From positions 124,001 through 188,000 of the forward strand of contig NZ_FZOF01000006.1 in assembly GCF_900188405.1 (NCBI RefSeq): a stretch of 64,000 nt of DNA, read 5' to 3'. Source of the stretch: Actinacidiphila glaucinigra. Its GTDB lineage: Bacteria > Actinomycetota > Actinomycetes > Streptomycetales > Streptomycetaceae. The position numbers were made by a program, and so were the translations under genes. Positions 16,176-24,802 of the stretch are shown here, one piece after another (positions within the stretch are counted from its first letter, which is position 1; every line of letters begins with the position of its first letter). The notes beneath the pieces were generated by a model. It saw nothing but the letters and a program-made list of their open reading frames with translations, was not told the DNA's origin and searched no databases.

Positions 16176-16343
16176 TCAGGCGATGGCCTTCTTCAAAGCC
16201 TCGCCGAGTGCATCCGCCTCGTCCGGAGTCAGCTCGACGACAAGCCGTCCGCCGCCCTCGAGCGGAACGCGCATGATGATGCTCCGCCCCTCCTTGGTCA
16301 CCTCGAGCGGGCCATCACCCGTCCGCGGCTTCATGGCCGCCAT
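16176..16343 (-). CDS. DUF3117 protein, 55 aa
   Basis: The sequence MAAMKPRTGDGPLEVTKEG followed by IIMRVPLEGGGRLVVELTPDEADALG is nearly the whole DUF3117 family, whose members are about 55 aa and very highly conserved in actinobacteria (Rv1211 in M. tuberculosis). The ATG at 16343 has AGGAAGGGG upstream; a longer frame to 16409 is not needed. Function is unknown, but the conservation suggests an essential small cytoplasmic role. It is a single-gene unit with its own promoter (16424-16454) and terminator. Confidence 0.92.
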   Translation of the reverse strand: MAAMKPRTGDGPLEVTKEGRSIIMRVPLEGGGRLVVELTPDEADALGEALKKAIA

Positions 16344-16423
16344 GCTCGTTCCCCTTCCTGAAACCAGCTCTTCGCACACGGTGGCCCAGGCGCCACCGGA
16401 CTCGAACACATTGGTTCTCAGCC

Positions 16424-16454
16424 ATTATCCCGCATCGGGTGACCCGATGACCAA
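16424..16454 (-). promoter_or_regulatory. candidate promoter with 19-bp spacer and operator-like dyad
   Basis: On the minus strand TTGGTC (16454-16449) and GATAAT (16429-16424) are separated by 19 bases. The spacer holds most of a perfect 7-bp inverted repeat, CATCGGG-N3-CCCGATG, at 16433-16449. An overlong spacer carrying a dyad is the arrangement used by MerR-family activators. It would give DUF3117 a leader of about 75 nt. Confidence 0.45.
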
Positions 16455-16605
16455 CATCGGTTCCCATCCGTTCGAGAACCCTGTCCCGCAAAACCGTCCA
16501 TTTCGGTGATCGCACTCTCGGGCGCGTTTGACGGAGGTCACATGTCCGCACCCGGCGATCTCCGGCATGCTGACCCCGAACGTGAGCCGCGACGAAGGGG
16601 ACCAC

Positions 16606-17397
16606 ATGGCCGACACCGTGCTGTACGAGGTGAGCGACGGGCTCGCCACCATCACCCTGAACCGCCCCGAGGTGATGAACTCACTGAACGTCGACACCAA
16701 GGTCGCGCTGCGGGACGCCCTCCAGGCGGCGGGCGCCGACCCCGCGGTGCGGGCCGTGCTGCTGACCGCGAACGGCAAGGCCTTCTGCGTCGGCCAGGAC
16801 CTCAAGGAGCACGTCGGGTTCCTCCAGGAGGAGGGCGGCGGGCCGGCCATGTCCACGGTGCGGGAGCACTACAACCCGATCGTCACCGCGATCGCGACCA
16901 TGCCCAAGCCGGTCGTGGCGGGGGTCAACGGGGTCGCCGCGGGCGCCGGCGCGGGCTTCGCCTTCGCCTGCGACTACCGCGTGGTGGCCGACACGGCCGC
17001 CTTCAACACCTCCTTCGTCGGCGTCGCCCTGACCGCCGACTCCGGGGCCTCCTGGACGCTGCCCCGGCTGGTCGGCCGCAGCCGCGCCGCCGACCTGCTG
17101 CTCTTCCCGCGCACGCTCGGCGCGCAGGAGGCGTACGAGCTGGGTATCGCCAACCGCCTGGTCCCGGCCGGCGAGCTGGCCGCCGAGGCCGCCTCGGTCG
17201 CCCGCCGGCTCGCCGAGGGCCCGACGGTGGCCTACGCGGCGGTCAAGGCCTCGCTCGCCTACGGCGAGGGCCACTCACTGCTCGACACCCTGGCAAAGGA
17301 GGACGAGCTGCAGACGGCCGCCGGCGCCTCCGAGGACCACCGGATCGCCGTCGAGGCCTTCCTGAAGAAGGAGAAGCCCCGCTTCCTCGGCCGCTGA
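16606..17397 (+). CDS. enoyl-CoA hydratase/isomerase family protein
   Basis: The 263-aa crotonase-fold protein carries LYEVSDGLATITLNRPEVMNSL at the start, the CoA-binding and oxyanion segment KAFCVGQDLKEH near residue 65, and GVNGVAAGAGAGFAFACDY near 105, then TADSGASWTLPRLVG, a stretch typical of PaaG/PaaB-like isomerases. It should act on an unsaturated acyl-CoA in the cytoplasm; the substrate (fatty acid or phenylacetate-type) is not certain. The ATG at 16606 has GAAGGGG six bases before; an upstream ATG at 16528 is without site and adds residues not typical of the family. It is convergent with the DNA glycosylase gene. Confidence 0.88.
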   Translation: MADTVLYEVSDGLATITLNRPEVMNSLNVDTKVALRDALQAAGADPAVRAVLLTANGKAFCVGQDLKEHVGFLQEEGGGPAMSTVREHYNPIVTAIATMPKPVVAGVNGVAAGAGAGFAFACDYRVVADTAAFNTSFVGVALTADSGASWTLPRLVGRSRAADLLLFPRTLGAQEAYELGIANRLVPAGELAAEAASVARRLAEGPTVAYAAVKASLAYGEGHSLLDTLAKEDELQTAAGASEDHRIAVEAFLKKEKPRFLGR

Positions 17398-17427
17398 GCC
17401 GGGGCTGCGGAGGCGCGGCCGGGGCGC

Positions 17428-18018
17428 TCAGCGACGGGCGCAGCAGTCGGCCAGGTGGTCGTCCACCAGGCCGCAGGCCTGCATCAGCGCGTAGGCGGTG
17501 GTGGGGCCGACGAAGCGGAAGCCGCGCTTCTTGAGGTCCTTGGCCAGCGCGGTGGACTCCGCCGTGACGGCCGGCACGTCCGCGACCGTGCGGGGTGCCG
17601 GACGTCCGGCGGGGTCCGGCGCGTACGACCAGATCAGGGCGTCCAGGCCGCCCTCGTACCCCTCGCGCAGCGCCAGGGTGGCGTGCGCGTTGGCGATGGC
17701 GGCGTCGATCTTCGCTCGGTTGCGGATGATGCCGGGGTCGGCGAGCAGGCGCTCCCGGTCCTCGTCGGTGAAGGCGGCGACCGCCTCCGGGGAGAAGTCA
17801 GCGAAGGCCTTCCGGAAGCCCTCGCGGCGCCGCAGGATCGTGATCCAGGACAGGCCCGACTGGAAGGCCTCCAGGCTCAGCCGCTCGTACAGGGCCGCCT
17901 CGCCGTGCACCGGGCGGCCCCATTCGGTGTCGTGGTACTGGACGTAGTCGTCCGTGGACAGCCCCCACGGGCAGCGCGCCAGGCCGTCCGGCCCGGTCAC
18001 CGCGCCGCCGTCGCTCAC
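17428..18018 (-). CDS. tag: DNA-3-methyladenine glycosylase I
   Basis: The 196-aa protein shows the TagI family signature throughout: RCPWGLSTDDYVQYHDTEWGRPVHG near the N-terminus, LSLEAFQSGLSWITILRRR, and at the end GFRFVGPTTAYALMQACGLVDDH, with the zinc ligands Cys (RCPW), His (YHDTEWG) and terminal DH..DC. It removes 3-methyladenine from alkylated DNA. The start is GTG 18018, overlapping the stop of the DivIVA-like gene by four bases (GTGA), so the two are coupled. The same pair order (Rv1209-Rv1210) is known from mycobacteria. Confidence 0.93.
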   Translation of the reverse strand: MSDGGAVTGPDGLARCPWGLSTDDYVQYHDTEWGRPVHGEAALYERLSLEAFQSGLSWITILRRREGFRKAFADFSPEAVAAFTDEDRERLLADPGIIRNRAKIDAAIANAHATLALREGYEGGLDALIWSYAPDPAGRPAPRTVADVPAVTAESTALAKDLKKRGFRFVGPTTAYALMQACGLVDDHLADCCARR

Positions 18019-18395
18019 AGCCCGCCCCCGGGGCCGCGCGGGTCCTCGGGCGGCCGCGGGGCCTGCTCGGCGTCCTTGACCAGCGAGTGGCCGCCGAGCC
18101 GGGTGGCGTGGGCGCCGGCCAGCGCGGCCTCCAGGTCGGCGATGTGGGCGTCGCGCTGGGCCAGTTCCGCGCCGAGGCGCTCCAGCACGTCGTCGACGTC
18201 CAGCATGCGGTAGCCGCGCACGGTCACCGGCAGGCGCAGCCGCTCGACGTCCGCACGGCCCACCGGCCGCTCCGGCGGCAGCCTGTCGTCCACCCGGTCC
18301 GGCTCCACGTCGCGGAGCACCCCGCTGTCGCCGAGCACCGCGAGGGCGACCGCGGCGACCACCGCGACCAACGCGATGAGAATGAACCAGAACAA
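18015..18395 (-). CDS. membrane-anchored DivIVA-domain protein
   Basis: The 126-aa protein has one N-terminal membrane helix (WFILIALVAVVAAVALAVL) and then the DivIVA-like stretch VTVRGYRMLDVDDVLERLGAELAQRDAHI, which gives a lipid-binding turn followed by a short coiled coil. The C-terminus is Pro/Gly-rich. It resembles a shortened DivIVA/SepIVA relative; a polar or division role is inferred only from the domain. The start is TTG 18395 with GGGAGAGG directly upstream. It is coupled to tag through GTGA. Confidence 0.8.
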   Translation of the reverse strand: MFWFILIALVAVVAAVALAVLGDSGVLRDVEPDRVDDRLPPERPVGRADVERLRLPVTVRGYRMLDVDDVLERLGAELAQRDAHIADLEAALAGAHATRLGGHSLVKDAEQAPRPPEDPRGPGGGL

Positions 18396-18513
18396 GACCT
18401 CTCCCGGGGTCGGCGCGACGTATACGCCACGATCGTGCCACGTCGCGCCGCGCCTGCGGTGTGCGGTCGGCGACTATCTTCGATCGGCGTACGACATTTC
18501 GAGGGAGCGCGAC

Positions 18514-19374
18514 ATGCTGCGGCTGGGCACACGGGAATTCGGCGGGCACGAACCCGTGATCATGGCGATCGTGAACCGGACGCCGGACTCGTTCTACGAC
18601 CAGGGCGCCACGTTCACCGACGCACCGGCCCTCGAACGCGTCGAGCGCGCGGTCGCGGAGGGCGCCGCGATCATCGACGTCGGCGGGGTGAAGGCGGGCC
18701 CCGGCGAGGAGGTCTCGGCGCAGGAGGAGATCCGCAGGACCGTGGGTTTCGTCGCCGAGGTGCGCCGGCGCCACCCCGACGTGGTGATCAGTGTCGACAC
18801 CTGGCGCCACGAGGTCGGTGAGGCCGTCTGCGAGGTGGGCGCGGACCTGCTCAACGACGCCTGGGGCGGCGTCGACCCACGGCTGGCCGAGGTCGCCGCG
18901 AAGCACGGCGTCGGCCTGGTGTGCACCCACGCGGGCGGCGCGCGGCCGCGGACGCGGCCGCACCGGGTGGGCTACGAGGACGTGATGGCCGACATCCTGA
19001 AGGTGACGGTGGACCTCGCCGAGCGGGCGGCCGCGCTCGGGGTGCGGCGCGACGCCATCCTCATCGACCCCGGCCACGACTTCGGGAAGAACACCCGGCA
19101 CTCGCTGGAGGCGACGCGGCGGCTGCCGGAGATGACGGCCACGGGCTGGCCGGTGCTGGTCTCGCTGTCCAACAAGGACTTCGTGGGCGAGACCCTGGAC
19201 CGCCCCGTCAAGGAGCGGCTGATCGGCACCCTGGCGACGACCGCCGTCTCGGCGTGGCTCGGCGCCCAGGTGTACCGGGTGCACGAGGTCGCCGAGACGC
19301 GTCAGGTGCTGGACATGGTGGCCTCGATCGCGGGACACCGGCCCCCGGCGGTCGCCCGGCGGGGGCTGGCGTAG
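18514..19374 (+). CDS. folP: dihydropteroate synthase family protein (FolP2-like)
   Basis: The 286-aa protein follows the DHPS pattern: IMAIVNRTPDSFYDQG near the N-terminus, IIDVGGVKAGPGEE, ISVDTWRHEV, LNDAWGG, and ILIDPGHDFGKNT near residue 185. In typical DHPS the second and third motifs read DIGGEST and SVDT; here GGVKAGPG replaces the usual GGxSTRPG, a change also seen in mycobacterial FolP2, which is reported not to be the main folate enzyme. Whether it makes dihydropteroate is uncertain. The ATG at 18514 has GAGGGAGC upstream. It is convergent with the LOG gene, 6 bp away. Confidence 0.85.
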   Translation: MLRLGTREFGGHEPVIMAIVNRTPDSFYDQGATFTDAPALERVERAVAEGAAIIDVGGVKAGPGEEVSAQEEIRRTVGFVAEVRRRHPDVVISVDTWRHEVGEAVCEVGADLLNDAWGGVDPRLAEVAAKHGVGLVCTHAGGARPRTRPHRVGYEDVMADILKVTVDLAERAAALGVRRDAILIDPGHDFGKNTRHSLEATRRLPEMTATGWPVLVSLSNKDFVGETLDRPVKERLIGTLATTAVSAWLGAQVYRVHEVAETRQVLDMVASIAGHRPPAVARRGLA

Positions 19375-19380
19375 GGCCTG

Positions 19381-20175
19381 TCAGTCGCCGGTCTCCTTGG
19401 TCACCAGGGCGACCGCCTCGTCGACGTCGTCCGTGACGTGGAGGAGTTCCAGGTCGACGGGGGACGCCTTGCCGCCGTCCACGACGGTGTCGCGGACCCA
19501 GTCGACCAGGCCGCGCCAGTAGGCGGAGCCGAACAGGACGATGGGGAACTGCGTGACCTTGCGGGTCTGGACCAGCGTGAGGGCCTCGAAGAGCTCGTCG
19601 AGGGTGCCGAAGCCGCCCGGCAGCACGATGAAGCCGGAGGCGTACTTCACGAACATCGTCTTGCGGACGAAGAAGTACCGGAAGTTCACGCCGATGTCGA
19701 CGTAGGGGTTGAGCCCCTGCTCGAAGGGCAGCTCGATGCCCAGGCCCACCGAGACCCCGCCGGCCTCGCAGGCGCCCCGGTTGGCCGCCTCCATGGCGCC
19801 CGGGCCGCCCCCGGTGATGACGGCGAAGCCCGCCTCGGCCAGGGCGCGGCCGATGCGGACCCCGGTCTCGTAGTCGGCCGAGCCCTCGGCGGTACGGGCG
19901 GAGCCGAAGACGCTGACCGCCTTGCCGAGTTCGGCGAGCGCGCCGAAGCCCTCGACGAACTCCGACTGGATGCGCATCACACGCCACGGGTCGCCGTGAA
20001 CCCAGTCGGAGGGTCCACGGGTGTCCAGCAGCCGCTGGTCGGTCGTGGACTTCTGCACCTGGCCCCGGCGCCGTACGACGGGCCCGGTGTGGCGCTCGGG
20101 CCAGCCGCGCCCCGTGGGGCGGCCCTCCGCCGCGGCTGTCTCGGCGGCGGCCGCCTCCTCCGCGTCAGTGTCCAT
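19381..20175 (-). CDS. LOG-family nucleoside-5'-monophosphate phosphoribohydrolase (TIGR00730)
   Basis: The 264-aa protein has a variable 40-residue head and a Rossmann domain with the lysine-decarboxylase-like/LOG motifs GGGPGAMEAANRGA near residue 130 and PGGFGTLDELFEAL near 195. Such proteins release nucleobases from 5'-monophosphates; the mycobacterial neighbour homologue Rv1205 is reported to act in cytokinin formation. The old lysine decarboxylase label is wrong for this family. The ATG at 20175 has AAAGGAG upstream. It is on the same strand as dapE, 81 bp downstream. Confidence 0.9.
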   Translation of the reverse strand: MDTDAEEAAAAETAAAEGRPTGRGWPERHTGPVVRRRGQVQKSTTDQRLLDTRGPSDWVHGDPWRVMRIQSEFVEGFGALAELGKAVSVFGSARTAEGSADYETGVRIGRALAEAGFAVITGGGPGAMEAANRGACEAGGVSVGLGIELPFEQGLNPYVDIGVNFRYFFVRKTMFVKYASGFIVLPGGFGTLDELFEALTLVQTRKVTQFPIVLFGSAYWRGLVDWVRDTVVDGGKASPVDLELLHVTDDVDEAVALVTKETGD

Positions 20176-20256
20176 GTCGCGCTCCTTTCGCTGCCGTCCG
20201 GTCAGGGTACGACCGTGTCCGCCGGGCGGATCAAGAACGCGCCGCTGAATTGCTCG

Positions 20257-21324
20257 TTACGAGAGCCAGGCACGCAGCTTCTCCTCCGCCTCCAGGACGG
20301 CGGCGACGGCGACGTGCTCCTCGCGGGTGTGGGCGAGCCGGGGGTCGCCGGGACCGTAGTTGACCGCGGGAACGCCCAGCACGGAGAAGCGGGCCACGTC
20401 GGTCCAGGCCTCCTTGGGCGCGGGCTCGGTGCCGATGGCCTCGACGAAGGCGGCCGCCGCCGGGTGGGACAGGCCCGGCAGGGCGCCGGGGGCGCTGTCC
20501 GTGAGCCGCACCTCGTAGCCCTCGAAGACCTCGCGGACGTGGTCGAACGCCTCGGCCTCGGAACGGTCCGGGGCGAAGCGGAAGTTGACGATCACCGCGC
20601 AGGAGTCGGGGATCACGTTGCCGGCGTGACCGCCCTCGATCATGACCGCGTTGAGCCCCTCGCGGTAGACGAGGCCGTCGACGGCCGCCTGCCGGGGCTC
20701 GTAGGCGGCGAGCCGGGCCAGCACGGGCGCGGCCTTGTGGATGGCGTTCTCGCCCAGCCAGCTGCGCGCGGAGTGGGCGCGGCGGCCGGTGGTCTCCACG
20801 CGGACCCGCAGGGTGCCCTGGCAGCCGCCCTCCACCTTGGCGTCGGTGGGCTCCAGCAGGACGGCGAAGTCGCCGGCGAGCCATTCCGGGTGGTTCTCGG
20901 CGAGCCGCTTGAGCCCGTTGTGCTCCGCCGCGATCTCCTCGGCGTCGTAGAAGACGAAGGTCAGGTCGCGGTTGGGAGCGGTGAGGGTGGCGGCGAGCCG
21001 CAGCTGGACGGCGACCCCGGACTTCATGTCGGAGGTGCCGCAGCCCCACAGGACGCCGTCCTCGTCGAGGCGGGACGGCACGTTCTCGGCGATCGGCACG
21101 GTGTCCAGGTGCCCGGCGAGCACGACCCGCTCGGCCCGGCCCAGCCGCGTGCGGGCGACGACCGCGTCCCCGTCCCGGTCCACCGTCAGGTGCGGCAGGG
21201 CGCGCAGGGCGCTCTCCACGGCGTCCGCCAGCGGTTTCTCGGCGAGGCTGACGGAGGGGATGTCGACGAGCTGCGCCGTCACGGCGGCGGCGTCCTGACT
21301 GAGATCGAGCACGGGCCGTTCCAT
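20257..21324 (-). CDS. dapE: succinyl-diaminopimelate desuccinylase
   Basis: The 355-aa M20-family metallohydrolase shows [10 protein letters not shown] with the first metal His and its Asp, [14 protein letters not shown] with the bridging Asp, [11 protein letters not shown] with the catalytic Glu pair, and a dimerisation domain in the middle (RRAHSARSW). It removes succinate from N-succinyl-LL-diaminopimelate for lysine and peptidoglycan precursor synthesis, using two zinc ions. The start is ATG 21324 with no ribosome site but a -10-like TAGGGT seven bases upstream, so the mRNA is probably leaderless. A longer frame to 21465 is rejected. dapC is nearby at 23167. Confidence 0.92.
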   Translation of the reverse strand: MERPVLDLSQDAAAVTAQLVDIPSVSLAEKPLADAVESALRALPHLTVDRDGDAVVARTRLGRAERVVLAGHLDTVPIAENVPSRLDEDGVLWGCGTSDMKSGVAVQLRLAATLTAPNRDLTFVFYDAEEIAAEHNGLKRLAENHPEWLAGDFAVLLEPTDAKVEGGCQGTLRVRVETTGRRAHSARSWLGENAIHKAAPVLARLAAYEPRQAAVDGLVYREGLNAVMIEGGHAGNVIPDSCAVIVNFRFAPDRSEAEAFDHVREVFEGYEVRLTDSAPGALPGLSHPAAAAFVEAIGTEPAPKEAWTDVARFSVLGVPAVNYGPGDPRLAHTREEHVAVAAVLEAEEKLRAWLS

Positions 21325-21331
21325 GCCGCCG

Positions 21332-21337
21332 ACCCTA
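21332..21337 (-). promoter_or_regulatory. -10 element of a probable leaderless promoter (dapE)
   Basis: TAGGGT on the minus strand ends seven bases before the dapE ATG at 21324; it lies back to back with the TACGGT of the divergent gene, 39 bases away. Confidence 0.45.
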
Positions 21338-21376
21338 CCGGGGGGCGGGTCGGGGCCCCGGCACAGCGGGCTTCGG

Positions 21377-21382
21377 TACGGT
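21377..21382 (+). promoter_or_regulatory. -10 element of a probable leaderless promoter (lysozyme-like gene)
   Basis: TACGGT fits TANNNT and ends six bases before GTG 21389, with no ribosome site between them. Confidence 0.45.
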
Positions 21383-21388
21383 GTGCGC

Positions 21389-22390
21389 GTGCCGAAGCCA
21401 CCGTCGACCTCGACACCCGCCGCACGCGCCCCCCGCAGGCGGGGGCGCGCAGCCCGTCTGGTCACCGCAGGCCTGGTCCTGCTGGGGGTCGCGGGCTACG
21501 CCGCGTACCACCTGGCCGGGGTCGGCGGCGGTCCGCGCCATCCGGCGTGCACGGTGACCACGCAGGCGGGCAGCCTCACCCTGGAGCCGCAGCAGGCGGC
21601 GAACGCCTCGACGATCGCCGCGGTGGCGACCTCGCGCGGGCTGCCGGAGCGGGCGGTGACGATAGCGCTGGCCACCTCCATGCAGGAGTCGGCGCTGCGC
21701 AATCTCGACCACGGCGACCGCGACTCGGTCGGACTGTTCCAGCAGCGCCCTTCGCAGGGCTGGGGCACGGCCGCGCAGATCATGGACCCGGTCTACGCCT
21801 CCAACGAATTCTTCGACGGCCTGGTGAAGATCCACGGCTATTCCCGACTGCCCCTCACGGTGGCCGCGCAGAAAGTGCAGAAGAGCGGCTTCCCGCAGGC
21901 GTACGCCAAGCACGAGGCGGACGCCGCGCTGCTGGCCGGCGCGCTGACCGGCCGCCACGCCGGGGCGCTGACCTGCGTCACCCCGGTCGCCGCGGGGACG
22001 GTCTCCGGGGGCGACCCGGCGAAGGTGCGGCAGCGGCTGGTGCGCGAGTTCGGGGCCGATGTGGCGCCGCGGACCACCGAGACGCCCGCGGACCCGCGGG
22101 ACAAGGCCGCGCAGGACGCCAAGAACGGTGCGCGGGGCGGGGGTCCGGCCCGGCGCACGGTGTCCGTGCCGTCGGCCCAGGCGGGGAACGAGGCGCGCGG
22201 CGACGAGAGCCGGCGGGGCTGGGAGCTGGCCCAGTGGGCGGTGGCGCACGCTCATGAACTGAAGGTGGAGAAGGTCTCCTTCGGGAACCACGAGTGGGCG
22301 GCGGAGACCTCCGACCGCGGCTGGACCGCGTCGAATTCCGACGCCGCGCACAAGACCGCGGGCGACGTCAGGATCACCGTCGCGCAATAG
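21389..22390 (+). CDS. membrane-anchored protein with lysozyme-like module
   Basis: The 333-aa protein has a basic N-terminus, one membrane helix ([23 protein letters not shown]) and an external part. Residues 95-150 contain [35 protein letters not shown] in pieces: a Glu followed by GLFQQRP and GWGT, the pattern of SLT/lysozyme-like folds in actinobacterial cell-wall hydrolases. The C-terminal third is Ala/Arg-rich and ends in a small folded region ([21 protein letters not shown]). Databases often call such proteins heavy-metal transporters, for which nothing here gives support. The GTG start at 21389 is the only one after the dapE overlap and follows a -10-like box. Confidence 0.75.
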   Translation: MPKPPSTSTPAARAPRRRGRAARLVTAGLVLLGVAGYAAYHLAGVGGGPRHPACTVTTQAGSLTLEPQQAANASTIAAVATSRGLPERAVTIALATSMQESALRNLDHGDRDSVGLFQQRPSQGWGTAAQIMDPVYASNEFFDGLVKIHGYSRLPLTVAAQKVQKSGFPQAYAKHEADAALLAGALTGRHAGALTCVTPVAAGTVSGGDPAKVRQRLVREFGADVAPRTTETPADPRDKAAQDAKNGARGGGPARRTVSVPSAQAGNEARGDESRRGWELAQWAVAHAHELKVEKVSFGNHEWAAETSDRGWTASNSDAAHKTAGDVRITVAQ

Positions 22391-22675
22391 TGCGGGTATT
22401 CACCCCCAGGCGGGTGATTGATACGCCAAACCCATCAGATGTGAATCCCCTCGTTCGGGGGTGCGAAAAAAGCTTCTGATCAAGGGCTGTGACGTTTCCG
22501 CGGCACTTCCGGCTCCGTCCGAATTGATCCGCTTTACCGCCCCGGGAATCCGATCGCATTACCAACTCTTTACTCTTCGCGGCCGCAACCTTCGGCCCCC
22601 TTCACGCGGTAGTCACGACGTCCGCCCCGCGGACATGTCACGTCGAAACTGTCGTCTCTCCGTAAAAGGAGCACC

Positions 22676-23089
22676 ATGTCTCTCCCCCTCGCGCGTCGGA
22701 TCGCCCGGGCCGCTCTGCTGGTCGGCGCGGCCGCGGCTCCCCTCATCGGTGCCGGTGCCGCGTCCGCCGCCGCGCTGCCGCAGGTCGGCGACCTGGGTGG
22801 GCTGACCAACGTGGACAAGGCCCCCGAGCTCACCGGCACCGTGAACGGTGTGGCCAAGCAGTCCGGTGCCGTCAAGACCGTGCAGGAGGCGCTGCCCGCG
22901 ACGACCGAGACGGTCGGCGGCCTGGCCAAGAGCGCACAGCCGACCGTCAAGGGCACGGCGACGCAGGCCGCCACGACCGTCGGCGGCGCCGCCCAGGAGC
23001 TCGGGAAGACCGCCAAGGGCTCCGGGCTGCCGGGCGGCCTCCCCTCCACCGGCCAACTGCCCCTCCAGGGGCTCCCCATCGGCGGCTGA
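22676..23089 (+). CDS. small secreted protein, Ala/Gly/Thr-rich
   Basis: The 137-aa protein has a clear Sec signal peptide (LARRIARAALLVGAAAAPLIGAG with a cleavage site after ASA) and a mature part rich in Thr, Ala, Gly and Val with imperfect repeats of the type VGGLAK/VGGAAQ and TVKGTA. It has no cysteine and no recognisable enzyme motif. It may be a secreted structural or wall-associated protein. The ATG at 22676 has AAAGGAG six bases upstream. The 285 bp in front contain a weak CCCC/GGGG hairpin followed by six A residues at 22447-22470. A 16-bp hairpin terminates it. Confidence 0.75.
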   Translation: MSLPLARRIARAALLVGAAAAPLIGAGAASAAALPQVGDLGGLTNVDKAPELTGTVNGVAKQSGAVKTVQEALPATTETVGGLAKSAQPTVKGTATQAATTVGGAAQELGKTAKGSGLPGGLPSTGQLPLQGLPIGG

Positions 23090-23107
23090 CCCCCCACAGC
23101 CGCACCG

Positions 23108-23142
23108 AAAGGGCCCGGGGAGCGCTGCTCCCCGGGCCCTTT
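23108..23142. terminator. bidirectional terminator hairpin
   Basis: A perfect 16-bp inverted repeat beginning AAAGGGCCCGGGGAGC with a 3-nt loop lies between the small secreted protein gene and the convergent dapC. Confidence 0.85.
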
Positions 23143-23166
23143 GCGCCGTCGTCGCGGTGCCGCGGC

Positions 23167-24279
23167 TCAGGAGGACAGCCGGCGCACCGCCGCCGCCACC
23201 CGCTCGTCCGTGGCCGTGAAGGCGATCCGTACGTACCGCTCCCCCGCCGCGCCGTAGAAGTCGCCGGGCGCCACGAGGATGCCCTGCTTGGACAGGTCCG
23301 CGACGGTGTCCCAGCAGGACTCGTCGCGCGTCGCCCACAGATACAGGCTCGCCTCGCTGTGCTCGACGCGGAAGCCGGCGGTCTCGAAGGCCTCCCGCAG
23401 CGCCGCCCGCCGCCGCGCGTAGCGCTCGCGCTGCCGGGCCACATGCGCGTCGTCCCCGAGCGCGGCGACCGTGGCGGCCTGCACCGGGGCGGGCGTCATC
23501 ATGCCGCCGTGCTTGCGGATCTGCAGCAGCTCGCCGAGCACGGCCGGGTCGCCCAGGAGGAAGGCCGAGCGGTAGCCGGCCAGGTTGGAGCGCTTGGACA
23601 GGGAGTGGACGGCCACGATGCCCTCGTAGGAGCCGCCGCAGACGTCCGGGTGCAGGACCGAGACCGGGTCGGCGTCCCAGCCCAGCTCCAGGTAGCACTC
23701 GTCGCTGAACACCAGCACGCCGTGCTCGCGCGCCCAGGCGACCGCACGGGTCAGCTCGTCCTTGGACAGCACCCGACCGGTGGGGTTGGAGGGGCTGTTG
23801 AGCCACAGGAGCCGCAGTCCGGCCGGGTCGGGCTCGGTCGGTTCGTCGTAGACGACCGCCTCGGCGCCGGCCAGCCGCGCCCCGACCTCGTACGTCGGGT
23901 AGGCCAGCCGCGGGTACGCCACCTTGTCGCCCGCGCCGAGGCCCAGTTGGGTCGGCAGCCAGGCGACCAGCTCCTTGGAGCCGACCACCGGCAGCACGTG
24001 CGCGTCGGTCAGCCCGTCGGCCCCCAGCCGGCGCCCGGCCCAGCCGGTGATGGCGGCGCGCAGCTCGGGCGTCCCCCACACGGTCGGGTACCCGGGGCTG
24101 TCCGCGGCCCCGGCCAGGGCCCGCTGCACGATGTGCGGGACGGGGTCGACCGGGGTGCCGACCGACAGGTCGACGATGCCGCCGGGATGGGCGGCGGCCG
24201 TGGCCTTGTACGGTTCGAGCCGGTCCCACGGGAAGACGGGGAGTCTGGACGAGACTGGCTGCGCCACGGTGGTGCTCAC
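23167..24279 (-). CDS. dapC: succinyldiaminopimelate aminotransferase
   Basis: The 370-aa class I/II PLP-dependent aminotransferase has the motifs GIVDLSVGTPVDPVP, NSPSNPTGRVLSKDEL and SLSKRSNLAGYRSAF, where the Lys forms the PLP aldimine, plus a conserved Arg near the C-terminus (VRIAFTATDERV). It catalyses the amination to N-succinyl-LL-diaminopimelate, the step before DapE. The start is GTG 24279 with GAGGAA upstream. The fdxA-dapC order is the same as fdxC-dapC in mycobacteria. A strong hairpin between fdxA and dapC separates the two transcripts, so dapC has its own promoter or depends on readthrough. Confidence 0.9.
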   Translation of the reverse strand: MSTTVAQPVSSRLPVFPWDRLEPYKATAAAHPGGIVDLSVGTPVDPVPHIVQRALAGAADSPGYPTVWGTPELRAAITGWAGRRLGADGLTDAHVLPVVGSKELVAWLPTQLGLGAGDKVAYPRLAYPTYEVGARLAGAEAVVYDEPTEPDPAGLRLLWLNSPSNPTGRVLSKDELTRAVAWAREHGVLVFSDECYLELGWDADPVSVLHPDVCGGSYEGIVAVHSLSKRSNLAGYRSAFLLGDPAVLGELLQIRKHGGMMTPAPVQAATVAALGDDAHVARQRERYARRRAALREAFETAGFRVEHSEASLYLWATRDESCWDTVADLSKQGILVAPGDFYGAAGERYVRIAFTATDERVAAAVRRLSS

Positions 24280-24323
24280 TTTCCGTTCCTCGCAGGCACG
24301 CGGCCTGCCACTGCCTCAAACAC

Positions 24324-24360
24324 GGCGGTCCCGTACGGCGGGGTGCCGTACGGGACCGCC
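24324..24360 (-). terminator. terminator hairpin between fdxA and dapC
   Basis: A perfect 16-bp inverted repeat (GGCGGTCCCGTACGGC and its complement) with a 5-nt loop lies 15 bp after the fdxA stop codon. It would end the fdxA transcript before dapC. Confidence 0.8.
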
Positions 24361-24374
24361 CGGCAACTGTCGGG

Positions 24375-24695
24375 TCACTCGCCCTGCGGGGGCAGGGCGG
24401 CGATGAAGGGGTGGTCGCGCTCGATCAGCCCGAGCTTGGAGGCACCACCGGGCGAGCCGAGCTCGTCGAAGAACTCGACGTTCGCCTTGTAGTAGTCCTT
24501 CCACTCCTCCGGGGTGTCGTCCTCGTAGAAGATGGCCTCCACCGGGCAGACCGGCTCACAGGCTCCGCAGTCGACGCATTCGTCCGGGTGGATGTACAAG
24601 GACCGCTGGCCCTCGTAGATGCAGTCGACGGGGCACTCCTCGATGCACGCCTTGTCCTTGACGTCGACACAAGGCTGCGCGATGACGTAGGTCAC
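24375..24695 (-). CDS. fdxA: 7Fe ferredoxin (FdxA type)
   Basis: The 106-aa protein has eight cysteines: C9, C17, C21, C25, C40, C43, C46 and C50. Cysteines 9, 17 and 50 fit the 3Fe-4S site; 21, 40, 43 and 46 fit the 4Fe-4S site (CVDCGACEPVCPVEAI). The C-terminal extension after residue 60 is typical of actinobacterial seven-iron ferredoxins, which pass electrons in the cytoplasm. The start is GTG 24695 after GAGGAGG. It is divergent from the GNAT gene, with 107 bp between them for two promoters. Confidence 0.94.
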   Translation of the reverse strand: MTYVIAQPCVDVKDKACIEECPVDCIYEGQRSLYIHPDECVDCGACEPVCPVEAIFYEDDTPEEWKDYYKANVEFFDELGSPGGASKLGLIERDHPFIAALPPQGE

Positions 24696-24802
24696 GCTGT
24701 CGTTCCTCCTCGATAGGGCTGTCTCGCGCGGGAGCGCGGCGTCGTAGATGCCCGCCCCTAGTATCTCCGTTCTTGGGCAGCAGACGAACAGGAGGGGCGG
24801 TC

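Noticed and set aside
19438..22257. 939-codon open frame on the plus strand over the LOG and dapE genes
   Set aside because: It is antisense to two genes with complete catalytic motifs; no ribosome site or recognisable domain.
21389..22390. Heavy-metal transporter function
   Set aside because: One membrane helix and no metal-binding motif; the visible pattern is lysozyme-like.
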